Source of the DNA: DATKNA01 sp963755755
GTDB lineage: Bacteria > Actinomycetota > Actinomycetes > Actinomycetales > Kineosporiaceae
Length of the DNA: 64,000 nt
Assembly: GCA_963755755.1 (NCBI GenBank)
Contig: CAVWLJ010000012.1
Coordinates: forward strand, 316,608-380,607
Direction: 5' to 3'
Below, in pieces: positions 8,669 through 17,179 of this stretch. The position numbers and the translations under genes are program-made. Each line of letters starts with the position of its first letter. Within the stretch, counting starts at the first letter, position 1. The notes beneath the pieces were generated by a model, which was given only the letters and a program-made list of their open reading frames with translations, had not been told where the DNA came from and ran no database searches.

Positions 8669-9445
8669 GTGACGCAAGATCGGTGGGCCGCGCTGGCCGA
8701 TCCGTTCGTCGAGGGCGCCTACGCCTCGGTGAAGGGGCGGGTCCGCACCTTCGTGCTCCACCAGCACCTGCTGCGCCACCTGCCCGCGCCGCCCGGCACG
8801 ATCCTGGACGTCGGTGGCGGCGCGGGGCACCAGTCGCTCCCGCTGGCCCGGCTCGGCTACGACGTCACGATCCTGGACGCGTCTCCGGCCATGCTGGCCA
8901 AGGCCGAGCGGCGGCTGAGCGCCGAGCCGGACGACGTCCGCCGCCGAGTCCGGCTGATCGAGGCGCCGGGGGAGCGCGCCGACGAGGCGACGGGCGGACG
9001 CCGGTTCGGCGGCGTCCTCTGTCACGGCGTCCTGATGTACCTGCCGAGCCCTGAGCCGATGCTCGAGGCGGTGTGCCGCTGCGTCGAGCCGGGCGGGATC
9101 GTCTCCGTGATGGCGCTCAACGCCACGACCCTCGCCGTCCGGCCCGCCCTCGAGCAGCGGTGGGCCGACGCGCTCGCGGCGTTCGACGCGACGGAGGAGG
9201 TCGGCGTGCTCGGCGCCCCCACGCGCGGGGACAGGGTCGAGCACCTGTCGGGGCTGCTGCGCGAAGGCGGCGTGACGCCCGAGGCCTGGTACGGCGTCTG
9301 GCTGTTCTCGGACTGGCTGGACCTGCCACTCGACGGCACCGATGTCGCAGCCGTCGCGGACGTCGAACTCCAGGCCAGCCTCCGCGACCCGTACCGTCGG
9401 CTGAGCCGCGTTTTCCACCTGGTGGGTCGCGCCGCGACTGGCTGA
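8669..9445 (+). CDS. Class I SAM-dependent methyltransferase (CmoM/SmtA-like)
   Basis: A 258-residue methyltransferase with GTG start. Motif I is TILDVGGGAGHQSLPLARLG (about residues 44-63), motif II is VTILDASPAML, and motif post-I/III is FGGVLCHGVLMYLP followed by CVEPGGIVSVMALN. The gap after motif I and the helical C-terminal region with WYGVWLFSDWLDLP resemble CmoM/SmtA-like enzymes, some of which act on tRNA wobble uridine; actinobacterial members are usually unassigned. It is followed 31 bp downstream by the RNase H gene on the same strand, so both could act on nucleic acids. Confidence 0.85.
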   Translation: MTQDRWAALADPFVEGAYASVKGRVRTFVLHQHLLRHLPAPPGTILDVGGGAGHQSLPLARLGYDVTILDASPAMLAKAERRLSAEPDDVRRRVRLIEAPGERADEATGGRRFGGVLCHGVLMYLPSPEPMLEAVCRCVEPGGIVSVMALNATTLAVRPALEQRWADALAAFDATEEVGVLGAPTRGDRVEHLSGLLREGGVTPEAWYGVWLFSDWLDLPLDGTDVAAVADVELQASLRDPYRRLSRVFHLVGRAATG

Positions 9446-9476
9446 ACCGGGCGGCGACCGTCCCTAGTCTTGGCGC

Positions 9477-10092
9477 GTGCCAGTCATCGCCAAGTACCCG
9501 GCCTCCTGCTCGGTGTGCACCACGGCCATCGCGTCCGGGCCAGGAGATCGTCGGCGTCGGCCGGCGGTGGGCACATCTGGAGTGCGGCGCTTCTGCCGGC
9601 AAGCCGGCCCGCGCGCCCGCGGCATCGAGCGAATCCTCGCGAGCGAGCACGCCCGAAGGTGTGCTCGAGGTCTGGACCGACGGGGCCTGCTCGGGGAACC
9701 CCGGTCCGGGCGGTTGGGCGTGGGCGACCCGCGACGGGCGTCAGGCGAACGGTGGCGACGAGCAGACGACGAACCAGCGGATGGAGATCCGGGCGGCGCT
9801 CGAGGCGGTGCGGGCGCTGGACGGTCCGCTCACCGTCGTCAGCGACTCGACCTACGTCGTGAACTGCTTTCGGGACGCCTGGTGGCGGGGCTGGCTGAGC
9901 CGCGGCTGGGTGAACAGCGCCAAGAAGCCGGTGGCGAACCGCGACCTGTGGGAGCCGCTCGTCCTCGCCGTCCGGGAGCGTGGCGACGTCAGCTTCCGAT
10001 GGGTCAAGGGGCATTCGGGGGACGAGATGAACGACCTCGTCGACCGGCTCGCCGTCGAGGCCGGCCGCGCCGTCCAGCAGCGCCGGGCCTGA
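9477..10092 (+). pseudogene. Zinc-finger-RNase HI fusion, frameshifted in the linker
   Basis: A ribonuclease HI domain covers the last 150 residues with the four catalytic acids visible in WTDGACSGNPGPGGW (D), NQRMEIRAALEA (E), VVSDSTYVV (D) and DLVDRLAVEAG (D), plus the RWVKGHSGD motif. It would cut RNA in RNA-DNA hybrids. The N-terminus from GTG 9477 reads PVIAKYPASCSVCTTAIASG, then in another frame QEIVGVGRRWAHLECG: together a C-x2-C...H-x2-C zinc-binding module. One extra G in the GGG at 9537-9539 breaks the frame. The RNase H part is complete. Confidence 0.82.
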
Positions 10093-10582
10093 GGTTGCCC
10101 GACCCGAGCGCGGTTTGCGCTCCAATACCCCGCCGCCCAGGTGCGTATCTACGCCACCCGCGGGTACTCCGTCCTGGTGCCGCCGACGGCTTCGGGAGGC
10201 GACGCAAGAGGCGCTCCCCGGCTACGGCCCAAGATCGCGGCGCCGGCCCGGGCTCTGAGCTAGGGCCGGCGCCTGCTCCAACTCACGCCCTCCGAGGCGC
10301 CGTTGTCGGCTGTTCGGCCCCCGTTCCGGCGCACCGGTGCATCCACCGTTCGGAGGATGCCGTCGGCCGCCCGTGGGCGGGCGTCAGCTGCGCGTTCGAC
10401 CGGCGTCCTCGCCGTTACGGCTGGTCATCCGACACCGTCGCGCGCCCGCAGCCGACCTGCTGCGTGGGTAGCCTTGCTCACCGCAAGCCCGGCACACCGC
10501 CCAGGGTGCGCCGGCCGTCCGGAGGCTGCGCGCTCGGTTCGGAGCGTCGGGCTCTGGCGCGCGAGCGGAGAGTGGAGCTGGC
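10093..10582. other. 490-bp gene-free stretch with one GC-rich hairpin
   Basis: No convincing gene is seen. An 11-bp perfect inverted repeat, GGCGCCGGCCC (10239-10249) and GGGCCGGCGCC (10263-10273), encloses a 13-nt loop. There is no T-run after it, so it could only be an unusual terminator for the RNase H gene or a structural repeat. The stretch before the NarL-type gene probably holds its promoter, but no clear -10/-35 boxes stand out. Confidence 0.5.
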
Positions 10583-11257
10583 ATGAGCGGTGATTCCCCA
10601 CCCTGGACGGTTCTCATCGTCGACGACCACCACCTGATCCGCGGCGGCCTTCGTATGGCCTTCGACCGGACCGAGGACCTGAAGGTCGTGGGGGAGGCCT
10701 CGTCCGTCGCCGAGGCGCTGGCCGCACTCGACGAGCTTGCCCCGGAGGTACTCGTCACGGACGTCGGCCTGCCGGACGGCGACGGGATATCCCTCGTCCG
10801 TCGCGCGCGGAAGAGCCATCCCGAGCTCGGCATCGTCGTGCTCACCATGTACACGACCGACAAGGAGCTTTTCGCGGCGCTGGAGTCCGGCGCCTCCGCG
10901 TTCGTGGGCAAGGACGCACCCGCCCACGAGGTGGTGGCGGCCGCGCGGCATGCGGCGGTCAGCCCGAGCACCTTCATAGGGCCGGGTCTCGCGGACGCGA
11001 TCCGGCGGCGGCAGCAGGAACCTGCCCGGCCCAAGCTGTCGGCGCGCGAGCTCGAGGTCCTGCACCTCCTCGTCAACGGGTTCGCGGTCGGTCAGATCGG
11101 GCGACGCCTGTTCATCAGCGAGTCCACGGCGAAGACCCACGTCGCGACGATCTACAAGAAGCTGGACGTGGGGAATCGCGCGCAGGCTGTGGTGAGGGCG
11201 CTGCAGCTGGATCTCGTCCGCGGGGACGGCACGGACGGGGGAGCGACGCGTAACTAG
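10583..11257 (+). CDS. NarL/FixJ-family response regulator
   Basis: A 224-residue two-domain regulator. The receiver domain has the acidic pocket VDDHHLIR (Asp14, Asp15), phospho-acceptor Asp60 in VLVTDVGLPDGDG and a later conserved Lys in AFVGKDAPAHE. The C-terminal LuxR helix-turn-helix runs from LSARELEVLHLLVNG to STAKTHVATIYKKLDVGNRAQAV. No sensor kinase is adjacent, so it is an orphan regulator. Start ATG 10583 follows a GAG-rich stretch (GAGCGGAGAGTGGAG). Confidence 0.92.
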   Translation: MSGDSPPWTVLIVDDHHLIRGGLRMAFDRTEDLKVVGEASSVAEALAALDELAPEVLVTDVGLPDGDGISLVRRARKSHPELGIVVLTMYTTDKELFAALESGASAFVGKDAPAHEVVAAARHAAVSPSTFIGPGLADAIRRRQQEPARPKLSARELEVLHLLVNGFAVGQIGRRLFISESTAKTHVATIYKKLDVGNRAQAVVRALQLDLVRGDGTDGGATRN

Positions 11258-11279
11258 ACCGGCCCCGTACTCGCTAGAG

Positions 11280-11685
11280 TCAGGCCGACGGCGGTGCCTC
11301 GACCACCCAGATGTGGTTCCCGTCCGGGTCGCGCAGGGCGAACATCGTCGGCACGCCCGGCATCCGCATCGGCTCCGGATCCAGGTCGATCCCGCCGAGG
11401 GCGCGTGAGACGCGCGTGCTCGCCGAGAACGTCGGGCGTCTCGACCCCGATCGAGCCACCGCCGGGGCTGCCTTCCATCGGCGGGTTGAGCGCGAGCCGA
11501 GCGCGGGAGCCGGGCGGCGCCACCTCGACCCAACGCATCTCGCCGTTCTCGCCGAACGCCATGTCGCTGCGTACCTCGTAGCCGAGCTTGCCCGTGTAGA
11601 ACGCGATGGCCTCGTCCTGGTCTGCGACGGAGAACATGGCCACGCCGATGTCGGAAACCGTGGTGGGAGTCTGAGTGTCAGTCAT
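11280..11685 (-). pseudogene. VOC (glyoxalase/bleomycin-resistance) family protein, frameshifted
   Basis: The first part reads VAMFSVADQDEAIAFYTGKL and MRWVEVAPPGSRARLALNPP, typical of the VOC beta-alpha-beta-beta-beta fold of dioxygenases and glyoxalases. After about 11405 the frame breaks; one excess C in the CCC at about 11404-11407 accounts for it. Removing it gives LDPEPMRMPGVPTMFALRDP and GNHIWVVEAPPSA, the expected family ending at stop 11280-11282. Full length would be about 134 residues. Metal ligands and substrate cannot be assigned. Confidence 0.8.
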
Positions 11686-11782
11686 GCGCCGGTAGACGAC
11701 GCAGCGGGTCCGTAGTCATCGGTCCGTGAACGTGCCATTCTCGCCCGACTCCGATCGCCGCCGAAGGCAGGAGCGCCGCTCG

Positions 11783-12349
11783 TCAGGGGGCTGCGGTCAA
11801 GGTCCGCAGTGCGTCCAACGACTCGCGGATGTGCTGCGGGAACTCGCGCTCGTCCTCCGCGCCGAGCCAGCGGTCGAAAGCGGTGCGAAAGACGGCGATC
11901 GCCGTCTCGGCCGTCAGGCTGGCCGTCGGCTCCTCGACACCGCGAGCCCGCAGAGCGTCGGCGAGGGCGGCGGCGACCGACGCCATCTTGACCAGCTCGC
12001 GCTCTTGGAGCTGGGGGTTGGCGCCGATGACGAGCCGGCGCTGCCGCGCGTACTCGCGGGGGGCGGGGAAGCCGGCCGCGACGGCCTCGAGACTGATCGC
12101 GACGGCGTCGAGCGGCGAGGCCGAGGTCGGGGCACCAGCGAGGCCGCTGACGAAGAGGGCCGTGAACTCGCCGCCGGGAGGGAAGAGCACCTCGCGCTTG
12201 TCCGAGAAGTAGCGGAAGAACGTCCGCTTGGTGACGCCGGCGCGCGTGGCGATGTCCTCGACCGTGGTCTGGTCGAACCCGCGCTCGGCGAAGAGCTCGA
12301 GCGCGGCCTGCTGCAGTCGGCCGCGCGCGTCGGGCTCCCACCTGGTCAT
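11783..12349 (-). CDS. TetR family transcriptional repressor
   Basis: A 188-residue regulator. The N-terminal helix-turn-helix is clear: [37 protein letters not shown] splits into helices 1-3 with the family-typical [12 protein letters not shown]. The C-terminal ligand domain shows [20 protein letters not shown]. It diverges from the NAD epimerase gene, and the 100-bp gap between them holds a perfect pair of 17-18-bp palindromic operators, so it probably represses itself and the epimerase until it binds a ligand. Confidence 0.92.
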   Translation of the reverse strand: MTRWEPDARGRLQQAALELFAERGFDQTTVEDIATRAGVTKRTFFRYFSDKREVLFPPGGEFTALFVSGLAGAPTSASPLDAVAISLEAVAAGFPAPREYARQRRLVIGANPQLQERELVKMASVAAALADALRARGVEEPTASLTAETAIAVFRTAFDRWLGAEDEREFPQHIRESLDALRTLTAAP

Positions 12350-12364
12350 GCGACGAGTCTAGTC

Positions 12365-12411
12365 ATGACATCAAGTGTCATCGGTGTTAACGTGATGACA
12401 CTTGATGTCAT
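12365..12411. promoter_or_regulatory. Paired TetR operator between tetR and epimerase genes
   Basis: ATGACATCAAGTGTCATC (12365-12382) and GATGACACTTGATGTCAT (12394-12411) are perfect reverse complements, 18 bp each, separated by 11 bp holding GTTAAC. Each half is itself a palindrome with arms ATGACA and TGTCAT around 5 bp. Two dimers of the adjacent TetR protein would bind here and block both divergent promoters. Confidence 0.88.
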
Positions 12412-12449
12412 CGGCGGGTCCGGTCCCGCCAACTCAGAGGAGATCCCCC

Positions 12450-13364
12450 ATGCGCGTGTTCGTCACCGGAGCCAGTGGCTGGATCGGCTCCGCGGTCGTC
12501 CCGGAGCTCGTCGGCGCGGGGCACGAGGTCGTCGGCCTCGCCCGCTCCGACGCGTCCGCCGTGGCCCTCGCGAAGGCCGGAGCCGAGGTGGTCCGGGGGT
12601 CGCTCGACGACCTCGACGTGCTCCGGACCACCGCCAAGAGCTCGGACGGGGTCATCCATCTCGCCTTCAAGCACGACGTCGCCTTCTCGGGCAACTTCCC
12701 AGCCGCGACAGCCGCCGATCGCCGTGCACTCGAGGTGCTCGGCGAGGAGCTGGCAGGCTCGGGTCGGCCGCTCGTCATGGCGTCCGGCCTGGCCGGGCAC
12801 GCCTCCGGCGTCCTCGTCACGGAGAAGGACCAGGCCGACCCGGCGTCGCCGGCGGGGGAGCGCAGTCGCACGGAGGCCATGGTGATCTCCCTTGCCGCGG
12901 ACGGGGTGCGCTCGGTGAGCATCCGGCTCGCGCCGACGGTCCACGGGGACGGCGACCACGGCTTCCTCGCCATGCTCGTCGGCCTCGCGCGCGACAAGGG
13001 CGTCTCGGGGTACCTCGGGGCGGGGACCAACCACTGGCCTGCGGTGCATCGGTCCGATGCCGCCCGCCTGTTCCGCCTGGCGCTGGAGTCGGCCGCGCCC
13101 GGGACCGTGCTGCACGCAGCCGCCGAGGAGGGCGTGCCGATGCGCGAGATCGCTACAGCGATCGGCGCCGGCCTCGACGTCCCGGTGACGTCGATCGCTC
13201 CCGAGCACGCCGGCGAGCAGTTCGGCTGGTTCGCGCCCTTCCTGGCGATCGACGTGACCGCTTCCAGCGCCATGACTCGCGAGCTGCTGGGGTGGCAGCC
13301 GACCGGCCCTGGCCTCATCGAGGACCTCCAGGAGGGCCACTACTTCCGCAACCCGACTCCCTGA
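12450..13364 (+). CDS. NAD-dependent epimerase/dehydratase (extended SDR)
   Basis: A 304-residue extended short-chain dehydrogenase-like protein. The nucleotide motif VFVTGASGWIGSAVVPELVG is at residues 3-22. ATG 12450 is chosen as start because translation from 12402 would cross the operator. The catalytic YxxxK motif is not evident (the usual position reads GERSRTEAM), as in many atypical SDRs of the NmrA/epimerase group. It is under the TetR operator, so its substrate may resemble the TetR ligand. Function beyond NAD(P) binding is unknown. Confidence 0.85.
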   Translation: MRVFVTGASGWIGSAVVPELVGAGHEVVGLARSDASAVALAKAGAEVVRGSLDDLDVLRTTAKSSDGVIHLAFKHDVAFSGNFPAATAADRRALEVLGEELAGSGRPLVMASGLAGHASGVLVTEKDQADPASPAGERSRTEAMVISLAADGVRSVSIRLAPTVHGDGDHGFLAMLVGLARDKGVSGYLGAGTNHWPAVHRSDAARLFRLALESAAPGTVLHAAAEEGVPMREIATAIGAGLDVPVTSIAPEHAGEQFGWFAPFLAIDVTASSAMTRELLGWQPTGPGLIEDLQEGHYFRNPTP

Positions 13365-13385
13365 CGACCCCCGGCGGAGGCGTCC

Positions 13386-14204
13386 TCAGGCCGCGACATG
13401 GGCGACGGACAGGCGCGGCGCGACCACGTCGTCCAGCAGGTCCGGGTTCTCGAGCTGAGGCAGATGTCCCGCGGCGGGCAGGAGTTCGAACGTCGCGCCG
13501 GGGATCGCGGCGGCGTAGACGCGCCCGTAGCCGGGGTCCGCGATCCGGTCGCTCGCGCCCCACACCACGCTGGTCGGGTAGGGGATCCGGGCGAGCCGGC
13601 GCCGTAGGCCGAAGTCGGTCATCGCCGGCTGGCCGGCGTACAGCGCGAGCGCTCCCCGGTTCACGGCCAGCGCGGCCCGGCCGGCCGGCGTCGACGCCTG
13701 CGGGTCGGGGACACGGCCGACCGGGTCGTGGAAGCTCAGATCGGCGACCTCCTCCGGCGTCAGGGAGAAGACGTCCGCGATCCGGAACCCGGGGGCCTCG
13801 ATGCCGACGGCGTCCACGAGGACGAGCCGGTCGACGCGGAGCGAGCCGAGCAGGCCGATCTCGGCCGCGATCCACCCGCCGAGGGAGTTGCCGACGACCG
13901 TGACGGCCTCCAGGCCGAGCTCGTCCAGCAGCGCGACGTACAGCTCGGCGAGGCCGCTGATCGTCGTCAGCTGCGCGGGACGCGGAGTTCCGTCGAAGCC
14001 CGGGTGGGTGGGCACCAGGGTCCGGACGCCGCGGCCGGCGGCGAGCCGGTCCGCGTACTCGAGCACGGACGCCGGTCCCGCGCCGCCGTGCAGCAGCAGG
14101 ACGGCGGGGCCGCGACCCCGGTCGCTCAGGCGGACGTCGACGAGATCGAAGGCGTCCGTCGGGACCGTGACGGTGCGTGTGGTGGTCGGCAGCGTGATGG
14201 TCAT
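13386..14204 (-). CDS. Alpha/beta hydrolase
   Basis: A 272-residue alpha/beta hydrolase. The oxyanion-hole motif is VLLLHGGAGPASVLEYADRL, the nucleophile elbow is VVGNSLGGWIAAE (Ser in GNSLGG), the acid is probably Asp in VVWGASDRIADPGYG, and the catalytic His lies in PAAGHLPQLENP. All three triad members are present, so it should be active on an ester, lactone or C-C bond. It is convergent with the epimerase (22 bp apart); two TGGTACCAG repeats lie 28-58 bp upstream of its start. Confidence 0.88.
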   Translation of the reverse strand: MTITLPTTTRTVTVPTDAFDLVDVRLSDRGRGPAVLLLHGGAGPASVLEYADRLAAGRGVRTLVPTHPGFDGTPRPAQLTTISGLAELYVALLDELGLEAVTVVGNSLGGWIAAEIGLLGSLRVDRLVLVDAVGIEAPGFRIADVFSLTPEEVADLSFHDPVGRVPDPQASTPAGRAALAVNRGALALYAGQPAMTDFGLRRRLARIPYPTSVVWGASDRIADPGYGRVYAAAIPGATFELLPAAGHLPQLENPDLLDDVVAPRLSVAHVAA

Positions 14205-14231
14205 GAGAAGACCCTGCTGGCTGAGCGAGGG

Positions 14232-14262
14232 TGGTACCAGAGCCTGCTCATCCTGGTACCAG
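14232..14262. promoter_or_regulatory. Two TGGTACCAG repeats upstream of the hydrolase
   Basis: The 9-bp palindrome TGGTACCAG occurs at 14232-14240 and 14254-14262, 22 bp apart, or about two helical turns. It lies just upstream of the minus-strand hydrolase start at 14204. Spacing and symmetry fit an operator pair for an unidentified repressor, perhaps HxlR- or MarR-like; none is encoded next to it. Confidence 0.5.
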
Positions 14263-14344
14263 GAGCATCAGGCACCGCGATCCGTTGAGCCACCTCCGCC
14301 GTCCGTTCGTCGTCTCCCGACCCGCCGGGGTGCCACGGCTCTCG

Positions 14345-14385
14345 GCGCTGTGCACTGAGTCGCACCACGACTCAGTGCACAGCGC
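14345..14385. repeat. Perfect 18-bp inverted repeat with 5-nt loop
   Basis: GCGCTGTGCACTGAGTCG (14345-14362) is followed after CACCA by its exact reverse complement (14368-14385). It lies between divergent genes, so it is not a terminator for either, and no T-run follows. It may be an operator, a cruciform-forming site or a copy of a dispersed palindrome. The rest of 14263-14618 has no recognisable gene. Confidence 0.75.
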
Positions 14386-14618
14386 TGAAAAGGGGTTCGG
14401 ACACGACGTACGTCAGCCCCTTGCAGCTGCTCATCCTCGCGAAGCGACCGGTGCCGGTCGGGGCCGCCCAATGACGCAGGTGGGAGCTGAGCTCTCGCCC
14501 GCTCGTGCCCGCCGGCCCGGGCACCAGACGGCGGGACAGGGTCCGCCATCGGTCGCTGCGACGCGGCCGCGGGCGAGGTAACTTCAGCCGACGCGGAACC
14601 AACGGGCAGGAGTCGCGC

Positions 14619-15560
14619 ATGTCCGTCACTCGCTCGCAGGTCGCTCTCAACGCGATCCAGTGGATCAACCTCAAGCCTGGGCCGGGTGGGGAACGGGCAT
14701 GGCTGTACGCCGACCCCGCTTGGCGCTCCGAGCAACTCCAGGTGCACCGTCAGATCCGCAGCGCCGGGTTCGACGCCGTCATGCTGGAAGTGCTCGACAC
14801 GCAGACGCTGCAGGCATACACGAGGATGCTCGGCGAGGCGGGCCTGCGTCCGGCCCCCGGCTACATCCAGATCGCGCCTCCTGAGGCCACCGGGCTGTCC
14901 CTGCGCCGGGGGAGCCCGGAGTGGGTGCGCTGGTTCGACCCGGTGCGACGCCGCGCGGAGGAGACCAACTACGTGGGCCTGAACAGCGTGTTCCTCGCGG
15001 CACAGCTGGACCTCGGGGCGCCGCGGGTCGCGCAGGCCGCGGCGACCGGTGCCTTCTTCGATCAGGATCTGCTCGATCGGCAGGTCGAGTACCTCGCGGA
15101 GGCCGCCGAGGTGCTCAAGGCGGAAGGCGTTCGGGCGGGGCTTCACAACCACGTCGGGTCCCTCATCGAGACCGAATACGAGATCGAGTACGTGATGCAG
15201 GAGATCGACGCCTCGCTTCTCGGCGCATCGTTCGACATCGGCCACCTCGAGTGGGCCGGCATACCCAGCGCTCCATTCCTCGAGAAGTACCGGGATCGCC
15301 TCGTCGACCTCCACCTCAAGGACCTGGACCTCGAGATCGCCGCCGCGAGCAGGAACAAGGCCACCCCGTATTACGAGGTCTCGGATCAGCGATTCTTCCT
15401 CGAGCCGGGTCTGGGCCACATCGATCTCCCGAACGTCCTGAGTGCGCTCGGTGACGATTTCCGCGGCTGGATCATCATCGAGGTGGACCGGCCGAGCATG
15501 GAGCCGCTCGAGAGCGCGAAGGTCAGCTGGAGGTGGGTCGAGGAGAACCTGCGCGCCTGA
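14619..15560 (+). CDS. Sugar phosphate isomerase/epimerase-like TIM-barrel protein
   Basis: A 313-residue xylose-isomerase-like TIM barrel. ATG 14619 follows GGGCAGGAG. Metal-site motifs are visible: VRAGLHNHVGSLIETEYE, LGASFDIGHLEWAG, RLVDLHLKDLDL and, near the C-terminus, WIIIEVDRPS, which supply the His, Glu and Asp ligands of this superfamily (IolE, IolI, AP endonuclease IV fold). The GMC oxidase gene starts 25 bp downstream. The same two-enzyme pairing is known from C-glycoside and 3-keto-sugar degradation, where the oxidase makes a 3-keto sugar and a TIM-barrel enzyme cleaves or isomerises it. That role is inferred here. Confidence 0.85.
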   Translation: MSVTRSQVALNAIQWINLKPGPGGERAWLYADPAWRSEQLQVHRQIRSAGFDAVMLEVLDTQTLQAYTRMLGEAGLRPAPGYIQIAPPEATGLSLRRGSPEWVRWFDPVRRRAEETNYVGLNSVFLAAQLDLGAPRVAQAAATGAFFDQDLLDRQVEYLAEAAEVLKAEGVRAGLHNHVGSLIETEYEIEYVMQEIDASLLGASFDIGHLEWAGIPSAPFLEKYRDRLVDLHLKDLDLEIAAASRNKATPYYEVSDQRFFLEPGLGHIDLPNVLSALGDDFRGWIIIEVDRPSMEPLESAKVSWRWVEENLRA

Positions 15561-15585
15561 GCCGCGGGCAGACAGGGAGGCCGGG

Positions 15586-17115
15586 ATGTCGAACGACAAC
15601 GCCACGTGCGATGTGCTCGTCGTGGGAAGCGGACTCATGGGCGCGGCGGTGGCACGCCTGGTGCGCGAGCAGCGGCCGCAGGCGCGGATCCTCATGGTGG
15701 ACGGTGGGCCTCGGATCGGCTCGATACCGGGTCAGCATCTCCACGACGTTCCCGAGGCCGACATCTGGGAGCGCTACAACCAGCGCGTTTCCTCGGGCAT
15801 CCAGGGCCTCTACACCGGTACCGCCCCTACCGGCGACGTCGGCAGCACTCTCGTGGACGTCGAACCCGGGATGTACCACCTCTCGTCTCTGGGGGAGGAC
15901 TCGAGCCGGATGCCGGCGGCCGCCGTGGCATGGAACGTCGGCGGCATGGGCGTCCACTGGACCGCCGCGACCCCCACTCCATGGGGGAGCGAGGTGCCGG
16001 ACGTTCTTCCCGACGCCGAGTGGAAGGCGGACCTCCGGGAGGCGGTTCGGCTCCTTCGGGTCCACGGCGAGCCGTTCCCCGCGTCGGAGCCCGGCCAGGT
16101 GGTGATGCGCGTTCTCGGGCAGCTGTTCGGGCCCGTCACCGCTCCTGGTCGAGGTGTGCAGCACATGCCGATGGCAGTCCAGCCCGACGGTCGCGGCGTC
16201 CGACGCCGGACGGGCCCCAACACCATCTACCCGCCGATCGGAGACCCGCACAGGGATCCCTCCTTCACACTGCTGGCGGACACTCAGGCTGTGCGGCTGC
16301 TGCACGACGGGGAGCGAGTTCTCGGCGCGCGCACTCGCCACGTGGGCACCGGCCGCCACGACGACGTCGAGGCCGCGGCGACCGTGGTGTGCGCGGACGC
16401 CATCCGGACGCCGCAATTGCTGTTCGCGTCCGAGATCCGGCCTGCGGCGCTGGGGCGCTATCTCAACGAACACGCGTTCCTGTCCGGTCGGGTGCTCACC
16501 GACCCGGCCCGTCTCGGGTTCAGTCTGGGCGCGCTCTCGGCGCAGGCGGCGGACGAGTCGATGACCGAGCATCTGTGGGTGCCACACGGGGGTCCGGCGC
16601 AACCGTTCCACGTGCAGATCGCCAACCAGGTACACGTCGACGAGGACGGCAGCCCGCTCGCCTACTCCGTCGGCCCGTGCTTCTACGTCACCACGCAGAT
16701 CCAGGCCGAGAACCGACTCGAGTTCTCCGAGGATCGCACCGACGCGGCCGGGATGCCGCGCATCACCGTTCACTTCTCCTATACGGATGACGATCGGCGG
16801 CTCATCGACCGGGCACGCGAGGAGCAGCGCCGGACGGCGGAGGCGCTGGGATCGTTCGACCCGGAGACGGAATCCGCCCTGCTGCCGGCGGGGTCCTCGC
16901 TGCACTTCACCGGCACCGTCCGGATGGGGTCGGCCGACGACGGAACAAGCGTCTGCGATCCGCAGTGCCGAGTGTGGGGGTGGGACAGCCTGTACGTGGC
17001 GGGCAACGGAGTGCTTCCCACGGCGCTCGCGTGCAACTCGACGCTGACCGGAATGACGACTGCGGTTCGCGCTGCACGTTCGGTGGTCGAGCAGCTGACG
17101 CAGGCGGACGCCTGA
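15586..17115 (+). CDS. GMC oxidoreductase, pyranose oxidase/glycoside 3-oxidase-like
   Basis: A 509-residue flavoenzyme. The FAD-binding motif CDVLVVGSGLMGAAVARLV is at residues 8-26; WNVGGMGVHWTAATPTPW is the GMC flavin-attachment/active-site loop; the C-terminal segment has LHFTGTVRMG (His440) and ALACNSTLTG (Asn484). A His/Asn catalytic pair, instead of His/His, is typical of pyranose 2-oxidase and related sugar 3-oxidases. It likely oxidises a sugar ring hydroxyl and reduces O2 or another acceptor. Paired with the upstream TIM-barrel gene; start ATG 15586 has GGGAGG just upstream. Confidence 0.85.
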   Translation: MSNDNATCDVLVVGSGLMGAAVARLVREQRPQARILMVDGGPRIGSIPGQHLHDVPEADIWERYNQRVSSGIQGLYTGTAPTGDVGSTLVDVEPGMYHLSSLGEDSSRMPAAAVAWNVGGMGVHWTAATPTPWGSEVPDVLPDAEWKADLREAVRLLRVHGEPFPASEPGQVVMRVLGQLFGPVTAPGRGVQHMPMAVQPDGRGVRRRTGPNTIYPPIGDPHRDPSFTLLADTQAVRLLHDGERVLGARTRHVGTGRHDDVEAAATVVCADAIRTPQLLFASEIRPAALGRYLNEHAFLSGRVLTDPARLGFSLGALSAQAADESMTEHLWVPHGGPAQPFHVQIANQVHVDEDGSPLAYSVGPCFYVTTQIQAENRLEFSEDRTDAAGMPRITVHFSYTDDDRRLIDRAREEQRRTAEALGSFDPETESALLPAGSSLHFTGTVRMGSADDGTSVCDPQCRVWGWDSLYVAGNGVLPTALACNSTLTGMTTAVRAARSVVEQLTQADA

Positions 17116-17179
17116 CGGGACCGCCGTGGCCGTCACCGCCTGGGGTGACGACCACGGCGTCCTGCGCCGGTCCCGGGAA

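Noticed and set aside
10239..10273. GC-rich hairpin as intrinsic terminator of the RNase H gene
   Set aside because: It lies about 150 bp after the stop and has no T-run; kept only as a hairpin.
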